This document shows, in pieces, positions 36,624-45,791 of a DNA stretch of 64,000 nucleotides; the first letter of the stretch is position 1; each line of letters begins with the position of its first letter. The position numbers and the translations under genes were made by a program. Under the pieces are notes generated by a model that searched no databases, had not been told where the DNA came from, and saw only the letters and a list, made by a program, of their open reading frames with translations. The DNA lies in contig CAJQNF010000051.1 of NCBI GenBank assembly GCA_905479625.1, positions 1 to 64,000 of the forward strand, written 5' to 3'. This DNA is from an uncultured Flavobacteriaceae bacterium (GTDB taxonomy: Bacteria > Bacteroidota > Bacteroidia > Flavobacteriales > Flavobacteriaceae).

Positions 36624-37922
36624 ATGAAAATGAATTTTAAACTTAAAATATTGGCGATCGCAGCCATCTTACTAGTAACTGTTGGATGTGGAAATAAGTC
36701 AAAAAAAGAAGCCGAAACCGTTGATAAAGATAAAGAAATGACTAAAGTGAAAGATAGAACTGCTGCTGAGATACTGGGAAACCCGGATTATTTAGCCATG
36801 TCTTATGGAGGTTACAGGCATGTTGATCATGATATAGAACCCACATTAGACGAATTAAAAGATGATATGAAACTATTGTCTGCTATGGGAGTTAAAATTG
36901 TGCGTACCTACAAAGTACACTTGCCACAAGCAGCTAATTTATTAAAAGCAATTTCTGAATTAAAGAAAGAGGATCCTGATTTTGAAATGTATGTGATGTT
37001 GGGTGCCTGGATCGATTGCAAAAATGCATGGACAGATCTGGAGCCAGATCACGAGGTGGAGAGTGAAGCAAATGCTCCTCAAATTGAAGAAACTGTAAGA
37101 TTAGCAAATCAATATCCAGCTATTGTAAAAGTTATTGCAGTAGGAAATGAAGCGATGGTTCATTGGGCGGCAACGTATTTCGTTCGACCTTCAGTTATTT
37201 TAAAATGGGTAAATCATTTACAAGGTTTAAAAGAAGCTGGAAAACTTCCCAAAGATTTATGGATCACCAGTTCTGATGACTTTTCTTCCTGGGGAGGAGG
37301 CGGTGCGGAGTATCATACGGAGGATCTCGAAAAATTATATAACGCTGTAGATTATATCTCGATGCATACCTATCCTTATCACAATACGCACTACAACCCT
37401 GAATTTTGGATTATAGAAGATGATGAGAAATTATCTGATGTGGAGAAAATTGATGCTGCGATGATTCGTGCACAAGCTTTTGCAAAGAAGCAATATGACA
37501 GTGTTTCAGGTTATATGAAAAGTATTGGTGTTGAGAAACCTATTCATATTGGCGAAACAGGCTGGGCTACAGTTTCAAAACCAGGGGATTTTTATAGTGC
37601 TACAGGATCCAGAGCAACTGATGAATATAAATCAGGAATGTATTATAAATTGATGCGCGAATGGACAAATGAGGCTGGTATGTCATGTTTTTATTTTGAA
37701 GGATTTAATGAGCCATGGAAAGATTCGAAAAACCCGATGGGTTCTGAAAACCATTTTGGCTTATTCACCAAAGAAGGCCAGGCTAAATATGCCTTATGGG
37801 ATATGGTTGATAGTGGGGTTTTTGAGGGATTGACTAGAAATGGAAACCCGATTGTTAAAACTTATAATGGAGATAAAGAGGAATTAATGAAACAGGTTTT
37901 GGTCCCTCCCACAGCTGAGTAA
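36624..37922 (+). CDS. Secreted GH17 endo-beta-1,3-glucanase lipoprotein
   Basis: A 432-residue lipoprotein (VTVGC, Cys22). The GH17 barrel contains the acid/base motif AVGNEAM (Glu176) and the nucleophile motif IGETGWA (Glu311). Bacterial GH17 enzymes such as those of Formosa laminarin loci cut unbranched beta-1,3-glucan, complementing GH30 debranching. It begins two bases after the phosphorylase gene. It is the only one of the four GH17 units here with an export signal. Confidence 0.9.
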   Translation: MKMNFKLKILAIAAILLVTVGCGNKSKKEAETVDKDKEMTKVKDRTAAEILGNPDYLAMSYGGYRHVDHDIEPTLDELKDDMKLLSAMGVKIVRTYKVHLPQAANLLKAISELKKEDPDFEMYVMLGAWIDCKNAWTDLEPDHEVESEANAPQIEETVRLANQYPAIVKVIAVGNEAMVHWAATYFVRPSVILKWVNHLQGLKEAGKLPKDLWITSSDDFSSWGGGGAEYHTEDLEKLYNAVDYISMHTYPYHNTHYNPEFWIIEDDEKLSDVEKIDAAMIRAQAFAKKQYDSVSGYMKSIGVEKPIHIGETGWATVSKPGDFYSATGSRATDEYKSGMYYKLMREWTNEAGMSCFYFEGFNEPWKDSKNPMGSENHFGLFTKEGQAKYALWDMVDSGVFEGLTRNGNPIVKTYNGDKEELMKQVLVPPTAE

Positions 37923-37933
37923 ATAACGATTAA

Positions 37934-38965
37934 ATGCATAATAAAAAATTCATTATAATTGGCGCATTAACACTTGTGCTCGTAAGTAGTTTACTCTCTT
38001 TTTGTACACCTTTTAATCATGCAGAAGTAAAGATTTCAGGACGTCAGATTATAGTAAATAACAATCCTTATATAATAAAGGGTATTTGTTATCACCCTGT
38101 TCCTAAAGGTAGTGATAAAAGAGACTTTGGGAACTTGACTAGGGATTTAGCCCTCATGGTTGAGGCAGGAATAAATACCATAAGAGTTTATGAGCCCATC
38201 GATGATAAAGTTGTTTTGGATAAAATACATGCCGCAGGGATAAAAGTGATCATTGGATTTGGATACAATCAAGGTGGAAATTATGATATCCTGTCAGGCA
38301 CATTTATCGATTATATAAATAAATACAAAAACCATGAAGCCATTTTGCTTTGGGAACTCGGCAATGAATATAATTATCATCCGGAATGGTTTGAAGGGGA
38401 CCTTAAAAACTGGTATACGGCATTAAATAATGCCGCAGACAGTATTCATAAAAATGATCCTTCTCACCCGGTAACTACTGCTCATGGAGAGTTGCCAGAT
38501 GCATTAGCTCTATCTTCTTGTCCTAATATTGATGTTTGGGGAATGAACGTTTATCGTTGGGATAATCCTGAAGGAATATTTTCTCAATGGAAGGCCATCA
38601 GTTCAAAACCTATGTACTTATCCGAAGCCGGAGGAGATAGTTATATGTCTATTTCGAAAGATGGTTATGAGAAAGGGGTAAATGAAAAAGTGCAAGCTGA
38701 TGCAAATGCCAAAATTCTTGAAAGCGTTTTTAATAATTTAGAAGTGTCTTCTGGGGTAACCTTATTTTCATTCACAGATGGATGGTGGAAGGCAGGAAAT
38801 AATGACACCCAGGATGCTGGTGGGTGGGCACCTAATAGTACGGGTGTGCCCTATGACGGAACTCCTAATGAGGAATATTGGGGGATTGTGGATATAGACA
38901 GGAAGAAAAAAGAAACATTTGAAGTTGTAAAAATAAAGTTCAATCAATCATCCAATAAAAATTAG
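37934..38965 (+). CDS. Clan GH-A glycoside hydrolase, family unassigned
   Basis: A 343-residue protein with an N-terminal hydrophobic segment (FIIIGALTLVLVSSLLSFC), either a signal peptide or an atypical lipobox (LSFC). The barrel has the clan GH-A acid/base motif WELGNEYN and a likely nucleophile in YLSEAGGDSY. The start (NPYIIKGICYHPVPKG and INTIRVYEP) recalls GH2-like and GH72-like barrels. I cannot fix the family. Inside this operon it is presumably another beta-glucan hydrolase or transglycosylase of the periplasm or surface. Confidence 0.75.
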   Translation: MHNKKFIIIGALTLVLVSSLLSFCTPFNHAEVKISGRQIIVNNNPYIIKGICYHPVPKGSDKRDFGNLTRDLALMVEAGINTIRVYEPIDDKVVLDKIHAAGIKVIIGFGYNQGGNYDILSGTFIDYINKYKNHEAILLWELGNEYNYHPEWFEGDLKNWYTALNNAADSIHKNDPSHPVTTAHGELPDALALSSCPNIDVWGMNVYRWDNPEGIFSQWKAISSKPMYLSEAGGDSYMSISKDGYEKGVNEKVQADANAKILESVFNNLEVSSGVTLFSFTDGWWKAGNNDTQDAGGWAPNSTGVPYDGTPNEEYWGIVDIDRKKKETFEVVKIKFNQSSNKN

Positions 38966-39004
38966 AGAAAGAATAACTAGATGATCTTATCAGACTACAA
39001 ATAT

Positions 39005-40492
39005 ATGAACCGGTTTAATTCTTTTATTTACACCTTAATTCTAATGACCATGATGGGATGTAATACAAAACAAATGGAATTGGAAGTTGAAGTTTATGAA
39101 ACTTCGGCCAGTGGCAATAAGCTCAAAAAAATAACAGAATTTGCCTCAGGACAAAAGGAGGCAGTTATTAAATTACTACCCAAAGATAAGTTTCAAACGA
39201 TTACAGGATTTGGAGGGTCATTTACGGAGGCCTCGGCATATCTGTTAAACAATGTGAGTAAAGAAAATCGGGAAAAAGTTCTTGAGGCTTATTTTGGGGA
39301 AGAAGGAGCCAGGTATTCACTGACTCGGACACATATGAATTCATGCGATTTCTCCTTAAGCAATTATTCTTATGCTCCCGTTGAAGGAGATAAAGACTTG
39401 AAGAGTTTTTCAATTGATGAAGACCGCGAAGATTTGATCCCCATGATTAAAGATGCCATGGCCATATCGAAAGATGGATTTAAAATTCTCTCATCCCCAT
39501 GGACAGCACCACCCTGGATGAAAGACAATAATGATTGGCGAGGAGGTAAATTATTACCGGAATATAATGATACCTGGGCCTTGTTTTTTTCAAAATATAT
39601 AGAGGCCTATAAAGCAGAGGGCATTGATATATGGGGGTTCACGGTAGAAAACGAACCTTTAGGCAACAATAATAACTGGGAAAGTATGCATTTTACGGCC
39701 CAAGAAATGACTGAGTTTGTACAGTATCATCTTGGTCCAAAGCTTGAGGCAGACGGACACAATGTTAAGATTTTGGGTTATGATCAAAACCGAGATCATT
39801 TAAAAGATTGGGTAGATGTGATGTTTGAAGACCAAGCCTCTTCAAAATATATAGATGGAACTGCAATTCATTGGTACGCAAGTACCTATGAGGTTTTTCC
39901 GGATGTATTGCAATATGCTCATAACAAGGCGCCGGATAAATACCTGATACAAACAGAAGCTTGTGGAGATTCTGAAATCCCTAAATGGAAGGATGACCAA
40001 TGGTATTGGTCTAAAGAATCTACAGATTGGGGATGGGACTGGGCGCCCGAGGATCAAAAATATTTACATCCTAAGTATGCACCTGTCAATCGTTATGCAA
40101 GAGATATTATCGGATGTTTGAATAATTGGGTTGATGGTTGGATCGATTGGAATATGGTCTTGGATAGGCAAGGAGGCCCAAACTGGTTTAAAAATTGGTG
40201 TTTAGCACCAGTTATAGTGGATCCTGAAAATGATGAAGTTTACTTTACACCAATCTTTTATACCTTGAGTCATTTCAGTAAATTCATAAGACCAGGTGCA
40301 ACACGTATAGGGTTTGAAAATTCAGATGAATCTTTAATGGTTACGGCGGCAAAAAATGAAGATGGGTCAATTGCTGTAATTGTATTTAACGAGGGAAATA
40401 CATCGAAAAATTTTAGCTTGTCTCTAAATGAAAAAACAGTTGATATTAAAATAAGTGAAAAAGCGATTCAAACAATAAATATCCCAAATTAG
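39005..40492 (+). CDS. GH30 glycoside hydrolase lipoprotein (second copy)
   Basis: About 495 residues from ATG 39005, where a lipoprotein signal starts (FIYTLILMTMMGC). An upstream in-frame ATG at 38981 only adds eight residues. Catalytic motifs are VENEPLG (acid/base, about Glu217) and QTEACGD (nucleophile, about Glu318). It resembles classical GH30 glucosylceramidase/beta-glucosidase proteins (FGGSFTEASAY, SPWTAPPWMK) and differs clearly from the first GH30, so the two probably attack different parts of the branched glucan. Confidence 0.9.
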   Translation: MNRFNSFIYTLILMTMMGCNTKQMELEVEVYETSASGNKLKKITEFASGQKEAVIKLLPKDKFQTITGFGGSFTEASAYLLNNVSKENREKVLEAYFGEEGARYSLTRTHMNSCDFSLSNYSYAPVEGDKDLKSFSIDEDREDLIPMIKDAMAISKDGFKILSSPWTAPPWMKDNNDWRGGKLLPEYNDTWALFFSKYIEAYKAEGIDIWGFTVENEPLGNNNNWESMHFTAQEMTEFVQYHLGPKLEADGHNVKILGYDQNRDHLKDWVDVMFEDQASSKYIDGTAIHWYASTYEVFPDVLQYAHNKAPDKYLIQTEACGDSEIPKWKDDQWYWSKESTDWGWDWAPEDQKYLHPKYAPVNRYARDIIGCLNNWVDGWIDWNMVLDRQGGPNWFKNWCLAPVIVDPENDEVYFTPIFYTLSHFSKFIRPGATRIGFENSDESLMVTAAKNEDGSIAVIVFNEGNTSKNFSLSLNEKTVDIKISEKAIQTINIPN

Positions 40493-40537
40493 AAACAGGA
40501 ATCATTCCTATGGGAAACTAACTAAAAACCAAACACT

Positions 40538-42880
40538 ATGTCTACAGTCTCTAAAAAAGTTCCATTCGGTCAAAAAGTCGCCTTTGGAATTGGTATGCTT
40601 GCCAATCAAATGTTTCCTGCAGCCATGGGTATATTTATGGTAGTATTAGTGCAAGACCTGGGTTTTCCCGGTTGGATGTGGGGGGTGATATTCTTTACGC
40701 CTAGACTTTTTGATTCTATCACAGATCCAATTATGGGGTTTATTTCGGATAATACGAAATCAAAATATGGAAGACGTAAACAATATGTTTTATTAGGCGC
40801 TATAATAATGGGAATTTCATTCTCAATTCTGTGGCAATTGTATAGAGAAAATGGTATAGAATATAATTTCATTTATTTTATGTTATGGTCTTTTATATTT
40901 TATTTAGGGTTAACAATTTTTAGTGTGCCTTATGTTGCTATGGGCTATGAAATGAGTGATGATTTTCATGAACGAACCAATATTATGGCTGTTGCCCAAT
41001 GGATTGGACAATGGGCATGGGTTATAGCACCATGGTTTTGGGTAATTATGTACGATCAGGGCTGGTTTGAATCTGCTGATGTTGCCACAAGAACAATAGC
41101 CGTTTGGGTTGGCGTTATTTGTATGATTTTTGCAATGGTGCCTGCTATTTTTATAAAGAGTAAATCTACATTAAACGAAGATTATCAACCGTTAAATGTA
41201 AAAAATATAGGAAACAGTTTTAATGGAATTATTGATGGGTTTAAGGAGGCTTTCAAAAATAAACCTTTTAGAAAATTATGTATTGCCACTTTTTTGGTCT
41301 TCAATGCTTTTAATACAGTTGCTGCTTTTACTTTTTTTATTGTTGTCTATTATTTATTTAGTGGGGATGCTGGTGCGGCCGGAATATGGCCTACGCTTTT
41401 TGGCAGCTTAGGTGCTTTATCTACAACATTCCTGGTTATTCCAATAGTGACGAGAATGTCGAAAATAATGGGAAAAAAAAGAGCTTTTATAGCATCTCAA
41501 AGTATTTCAATCCTAGGGTATTTTATGCTTTGGTTTTTATTCATACCCGGAAAACCCTATATGTTCATTTTCGCCTTACCATTTTTTGCTTTTGGTATAG
41601 GAAGTTTATTTACACTAATGATGTCTATGACGGCAGATGTAATTGACCTTGATGAATTAAATACAGGATTGCGAAGAGAGGGTGTTTTTGGGGCCATATA
41701 TTGGTGGATGGTTAAGTTTGGTTTTGCCATAGCTGGTTTATTAAGTGGTCTAATTTTGTCAATTATAGGTTTTGATGCTGATGCTGCTTCTCAGACGGAA
41801 GGGGCAATAACCGGATTAAGATTATTCTTTTCAGGCTTACCAATGCTAGGAACGTTAATTGCTATTTTAGTGATGTGGGGTTATGACATGACCGAAGAGC
41901 GCGCCAATGAAATAAGTATCGAATTGAATAGGCGCAAGGCTGCTGAAAGCCCAGACCTCACTGCCAAATATAAAAGTGGTAAATTATTATCATTTGTATC
42001 AGAAGGTTTAAATATTGATTCAAAAAACAGTATTGATTTCTCCACAAAATCTAAGGCAGAAATTAAAAAACGCTATGCCAGTTCATTGAAGGATGGTCTT
42101 TACGGTTTATGTTTTAGTCCTTATGAGGAAGGACAGGATATTGGCGATATCTTAACTGAAGATCAAATAAGAAAGCGAATGGATATCATTGCTCCTTACA
42201 CGAAATGGGTGCGTTCTTTTTCTTGCACAGAAGGCAACGAGTTTATTCCTAAAGTAGCGAAAGAAAAAGGGCTAAAAACAATGGTTGGTGCCTGGATTGG
42301 GAATGATAAAGCTCAAAATGATAATGAGATTAGCGCCTTAATTAATCTTGCGAATCAAGGGCATGTTGACGTAGCAGTAGTCGGAAATGAAGTTTTACTT
42401 AGAAACGAATTGACAGTGCAGGAAATAATTGATTATATCAAACAAGTAAAACGGGCATTACCAGACATATCCGTTTCTTATGTGGATGCTTATTATCAAT
42501 TCTCAGAGCATCCAGAACTGGTTGAAGTTTGCGATGTTATTCTGGCTAATTGTTATCCATTTTGGGAGGGTTGTCATATAGATCAAGCATCAAATTATTT
42601 ACAACAAATGTATAAAGTTGTCGAAAAAGCTTCACAAGGTAAATCAGTTATGATTACTGAAACTGGTTGGCCTAGCGAAGGGGATAAAACAAATGAAGCA
42701 GAAGCTACCCAGGAAAATGCCATTAAGTATTTTATCGATGTTAACAATTGGGCAAACAAACAAGGAGTGAAGTTGTATTATTTCTCATCATTTGATGAAT
42801 CTTGGAAGGTTCATCACGAAGGAGATGTGGGGCAGCGTTGGGGAATTTGGAATAAAAATGAAGAACTAAAAAATATATAA
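40538..42880 (+). CDS. GPH-type sugar:cation symporter fused to a cytosolic GH17 domain
   Basis: A 780-residue uninterrupted fusion. Residues about 1-455 form a 12-helix MFS carrier of the glycoside-pentoside-hexuronide type (FTPRLFDSITDPIMGFISD, KYGRRK and MTADVIDLDELNTGLRREG). A charged linker (about 456-495) leads to a complete GH17 domain (about 496-780). It has acid/base VVGNEVL (Glu618) and nucleophile ITETGWPSE (Glu708). With both carrier termini cytosolic, the hydrolase faces the cytoplasm. The GH17 part is most like the separate protein encoded two bases downstream. The inferred role is coupling import to hydrolysis. Confidence 0.9.
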   Translation: MSTVSKKVPFGQKVAFGIGMLANQMFPAAMGIFMVVLVQDLGFPGWMWGVIFFTPRLFDSITDPIMGFISDNTKSKYGRRKQYVLLGAIIMGISFSILWQLYRENGIEYNFIYFMLWSFIFYLGLTIFSVPYVAMGYEMSDDFHERTNIMAVAQWIGQWAWVIAPWFWVIMYDQGWFESADVATRTIAVWVGVICMIFAMVPAIFIKSKSTLNEDYQPLNVKNIGNSFNGIIDGFKEAFKNKPFRKLCIATFLVFNAFNTVAAFTFFIVVYYLFSGDAGAAGIWPTLFGSLGALSTTFLVIPIVTRMSKIMGKKRAFIASQSISILGYFMLWFLFIPGKPYMFIFALPFFAFGIGSLFTLMMSMTADVIDLDELNTGLRREGVFGAIYWWMVKFGFAIAGLLSGLILSIIGFDADAASQTEGAITGLRLFFSGLPMLGTLIAILVMWGYDMTEERANEISIELNRRKAAESPDLTAKYKSGKLLSFVSEGLNIDSKNSIDFSTKSKAEIKKRYASSLKDGLYGLCFSPYEEGQDIGDILTEDQIRKRMDIIAPYTKWVRSFSCTEGNEFIPKVAKEKGLKTMVGAWIGNDKAQNDNEISALINLANQGHVDVAVVGNEVLLRNELTVQEIIDYIKQVKRALPDISVSYVDAYYQFSEHPELVEVCDVILANCYPFWEGCHIDQASNYLQQMYKVVEKASQGKSVMITETGWPSEGDKTNEAEATQENAIKYFIDVNNWANKQGVKLYYFSSFDESWKVHHEGDVGQRWGIWNKNEELKNI

Positions 42881-42882
42881 TT

Positions 42883-43770
42883 ATGTCTGTAAGAGCAGGA
42901 AAAATAAGATCATTAATTGGAATAGACCAAGCTGATAAAACCGATAAAGGGTTACAGAATTTATATAAGAGGCTATTAAAAAATGGAATGCATGGCTTGT
43001 GTTTTAGCCCTTATGAAGAAGGGCAAGAGCCTGGAGATCAAATTTCTGAGGAGCAAATCAGGAGAAGGATGAAAATAATAAAACCATATACTAAATGGAT
43101 TCGTTCATTTTCTTGTACCGATGGCAACGAAGTCATTCCTCGTATCGCTCATGAATATGGTATTAAAACAATGGTTGGTGCCTGGTTAGGAGACGATCCG
43201 GAAATCAATAAGCGAGAAATAGCCAACTTAATTAAATTGGCAAAAGAAGGTTATGTTGATATTGCAGCAGTAGGAAATGAAGTGATGTATCGTAAAGACT
43301 TGTCTGAAGATGAATTATTGGCTTTTATGCATCAGGTAAAAGAGGCCGTTCCGGAAATACCTATGGGCTATGTAGATGCTTATTATGAATTTTCAAACCG
43401 CCCGAGAATTACAGAAGCATGTGATGTGATTTTGGCAAATTGTTATCCGTTTTGGGAAGGCTGTAGTTTAGAGTACTCATTAATTTATATGAAAGAAATG
43501 TACAATCAGGCTGTTAAAGCAGCCAATGGAAAAAAAGTGATCATTTCTGAAACGGGATGGCCATCTATGGGAGGAAGTTTTCAAGGCTCGCACCCATCTT
43601 TTCCAAATGCAATGAAGTATTTTATCAATACACAATTATGGTCACAGCAAGACGATATAGATATTTTTTACTTTTCGTCCTTTGATGAATCCTGGAAGGT
43701 AGGATCAGAAGGGGATGTTGGTGCTTTCTGGGGTCTATGGGATAAAAATGAGAAAATCAAGAAATTTTAA
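42883..43770 (+). CDS. Cytosolic GH17 glucan hydrolase
   Basis: A 295-residue protein without signal peptide or membrane segment. It aligns over its full length with the GH17 domain of the preceding fusion (shared GLCFSPYEEGQ, RSFSC, VILANCYPFWEGC and YFSSFDESWKV), so the two arose by duplication. Catalytic residues are Glu133 (AVGNEVM) and Glu223 (ISETGWPS). It begins two bases after the fusion gene, which suggests translational coupling. It likely shortens imported beta-1,3-oligosaccharides in the cytoplasm. Confidence 0.9.
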   Translation: MSVRAGKIRSLIGIDQADKTDKGLQNLYKRLLKNGMHGLCFSPYEEGQEPGDQISEEQIRRRMKIIKPYTKWIRSFSCTDGNEVIPRIAHEYGIKTMVGAWLGDDPEINKREIANLIKLAKEGYVDIAAVGNEVMYRKDLSEDELLAFMHQVKEAVPEIPMGYVDAYYEFSNRPRITEACDVILANCYPFWEGCSLEYSLIYMKEMYNQAVKAANGKKVIISETGWPSMGGSFQGSHPSFPNAMKYFINTQLWSQQDDIDIFYFSSFDESWKVGSEGDVGAFWGLWDKNEKIKKF

Positions 43771-43809
43771 GAGATAGTTTAAGACGAAAAAAAAATTAAT
43801 AAAAGGAAA

Positions 43810-44739
43810 ATGAATTATACAACAGCATTAAATATGGCGTCAGGAAAAGCTATTTGTTATTCTGGTTTTCGAGAAGGTCAAAAACCGGGAGGAGTTGTTC
43901 CGAGCTATGAAGAGATTAAAGAAGATCTTCAAATGCTTCAACATCATTGGCAATACCTTCGCCTGTATGACTGTGATCCACATGCTGAAATAGTTCTAGA
44001 AGTTATCCAAAACGAGAATCTTGATTTTAAAGTAATGCTTGGTGCATACATTGTTGCAGAAGCCAATAATTACGGTTGTCCATGGGGTGGGTCTTATTCT
44101 GAAGATCAGTTGCACAACAATAAATCAATCAATGAAAAACAGATCAGGAAGTTAATTCATTTAGCGAACAAATTTCCCGACATCATATTTTCATTATCTG
44201 CAGGGAATGAGGCTTGCGTTGATTGGACGGATCACTATGTACCCGTTGACAGTGTCATCGAATATGTAAAGATGATAAAAAAGGAAACCAAACAGCCAGT
44301 TACATTTTGTGAAAACTATCTCCCTTGGCTCGACAAGCTAAAAGGTCTGGTGGAAGTAGTCGATTTTATTTCGATTCATACGTATCCGGTTTGGGAGTAT
44401 AAGAACATTCATGAAGCAATGGAATATACAAAAAGCAATTATTTTGCTGTTGCAGATACGTATCCTGATAAACCAGTGGTTATCACTGAAGCCGGATGGA
44501 CAACCTATTCAAATGGAAAAGGTATTTGTCCAAGTAATGTAAGTGAAGAATTTCAAAGCATTTATTATAATGATTTGATGGATTGGAGCATGGATGCAAA
44601 TATTCTTACCTTTGTTTTTGAAGCTTTTGATGAATCCTGGAAAGGATCTAGCGAAGCCTTGGAGCCCGAAAAGCATTGGGGACTGTTTACAGTGAATAGA
44701 AAACCAAAAAAAGTTATGCAGAACCTTTTTAGCATATAA
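43810..44739 (+). CDS. Cytosolic GH17-like hydrolase (divergent)
   Basis: A 309-residue protein with no signal peptide. Motifs are SAGNEAC (Glu134) and ITEAGWT (Glu227), with HTYPVW and FEAFDESWKG. It is a more distant GH17 paralogue, closer in motif style to the secreted GH17 at 36624 (FEGFNEPWK) than to its neighbours. It is the last gene of the long operon. Cytosolic location implies action on imported oligosaccharides. Confidence 0.87.
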   Translation: MNYTTALNMASGKAICYSGFREGQKPGGVVPSYEEIKEDLQMLQHHWQYLRLYDCDPHAEIVLEVIQNENLDFKVMLGAYIVAEANNYGCPWGGSYSEDQLHNNKSINEKQIRKLIHLANKFPDIIFSLSAGNEACVDWTDHYVPVDSVIEYVKMIKKETKQPVTFCENYLPWLDKLKGLVEVVDFISIHTYPVWEYKNIHEAMEYTKSNYFAVADTYPDKPVVITEAGWTTYSNGKGICPSNVSEEFQSIYYNDLMDWSMDANILTFVFEAFDESWKGSSEALEPEKHWGLFTVNRKPKKVMQNLFSI

Positions 44740-44879
44740 TAAAATGCGGAGTTGAAATAAAAGGATTCATTAGATCTGTTCTCGAGGTGTTTACGATAAT
44801 AAAAGCGAATATAACTTATTCTATATGTGGGTTAATTGCTTTTTGATACAGGATAATGTAGTTATATAATTCAACAGGT

Positions 44880-45638
44880 ATGTGGTTAAAAAATATAGTT
44901 TTTCTTTTAGTGACCTCCATAAGCTTTTGTCAAAGTGAACGACAATTGGTATGGGAAGACAATTTCGATGGTGATTTCCTTAATACTGAAGTTTGGAGTT
45001 TTGAACTTGGAGACGGCTGCCCTAATTTATGTGGCTGGGGAAATAACGAACTTCAGATCTATACCCAGAACAACCATGAATTAAAAGATGGACTCTTAAC
45101 AATTACAGCTAAACATAAGAATGGTGTATATTCTTCATCAAAAATAAACACACAAGGGAATCAAGAATTTCAATACGGCAAAATTGAAGTAAAAGCAAAA
45201 TTACCAAAAGGTAAAGGTTTATGGCCGGCATTTTGGATGTTGGGATCCAATATAAAAGAAGTAGGATGGCCATTATGCGGTGAGATCGATATATTGGAAT
45301 ACGTGGGAAAGGAGCCGGAGACAATTTTCACGACCCTTCATACTGAAGATAGTCATGGGTCTTCAATCAACACAAGAAAGGATGTCGTTAAGGGAATAGA
45401 AGAGGGGTTTCATATTTATTCAATTGACTGGACCAAAGACAAGATCGATTTTTATATTGATAACAATCTGTTTTATTCATTTCTACCAAAAAACAAAACT
45501 GTTGAAGTTTGGCCTTTTGATCAGCCTTTCTATATGATTCTTAACATGGCTATAGGCGGTAATTTTGGCGGAGCTGAAGTTGATAACAGCATGTTTCCTC
45601 AAGAATTTGTAATAGATTATGTGAGGGTATATCAATAA
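44880..45638 (+). CDS. Secreted GH16 beta-1,3-glucanase
   Basis: A 252-residue compact GH16 enzyme. A short signal peptide (FLLVTSISFCQS) is followed directly by the catalytic domain with GEIDILEYVG and WPAFWMLGSN. It has no lipobox of the usual form and no accessory domain, so it may be periplasmic or released. It shares the sequence GDGCPNLCGWGN with the GH16 at 16018 (GDGCPDLCGWGN). Third GH16 of the locus. Confidence 0.92.
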   Translation: MWLKNIVFLLVTSISFCQSERQLVWEDNFDGDFLNTEVWSFELGDGCPNLCGWGNNELQIYTQNNHELKDGLLTITAKHKNGVYSSSKINTQGNQEFQYGKIEVKAKLPKGKGLWPAFWMLGSNIKEVGWPLCGEIDILEYVGKEPETIFTTLHTEDSHGSSINTRKDVVKGIEEGFHIYSIDWTKDKIDFYIDNNLFYSFLPKNKTVEVWPFDQPFYMILNMAIGGNFGGAEVDNSMFPQEFVIDYVRVYQ

Positions 45639-45791
45639 ATAAATTTCAGAAAGTTTAGATCAGGTGATAATTGTCAGAGGAATAGTCAAAAAAACGATCT
45701 ATTTTTGGAAAATTGATTTTTTTGGAAATTATAAATTCTTTTATAATATCTAAAAAAAACGTCTCGTTAATTATTTTATATCTTATTTGCC

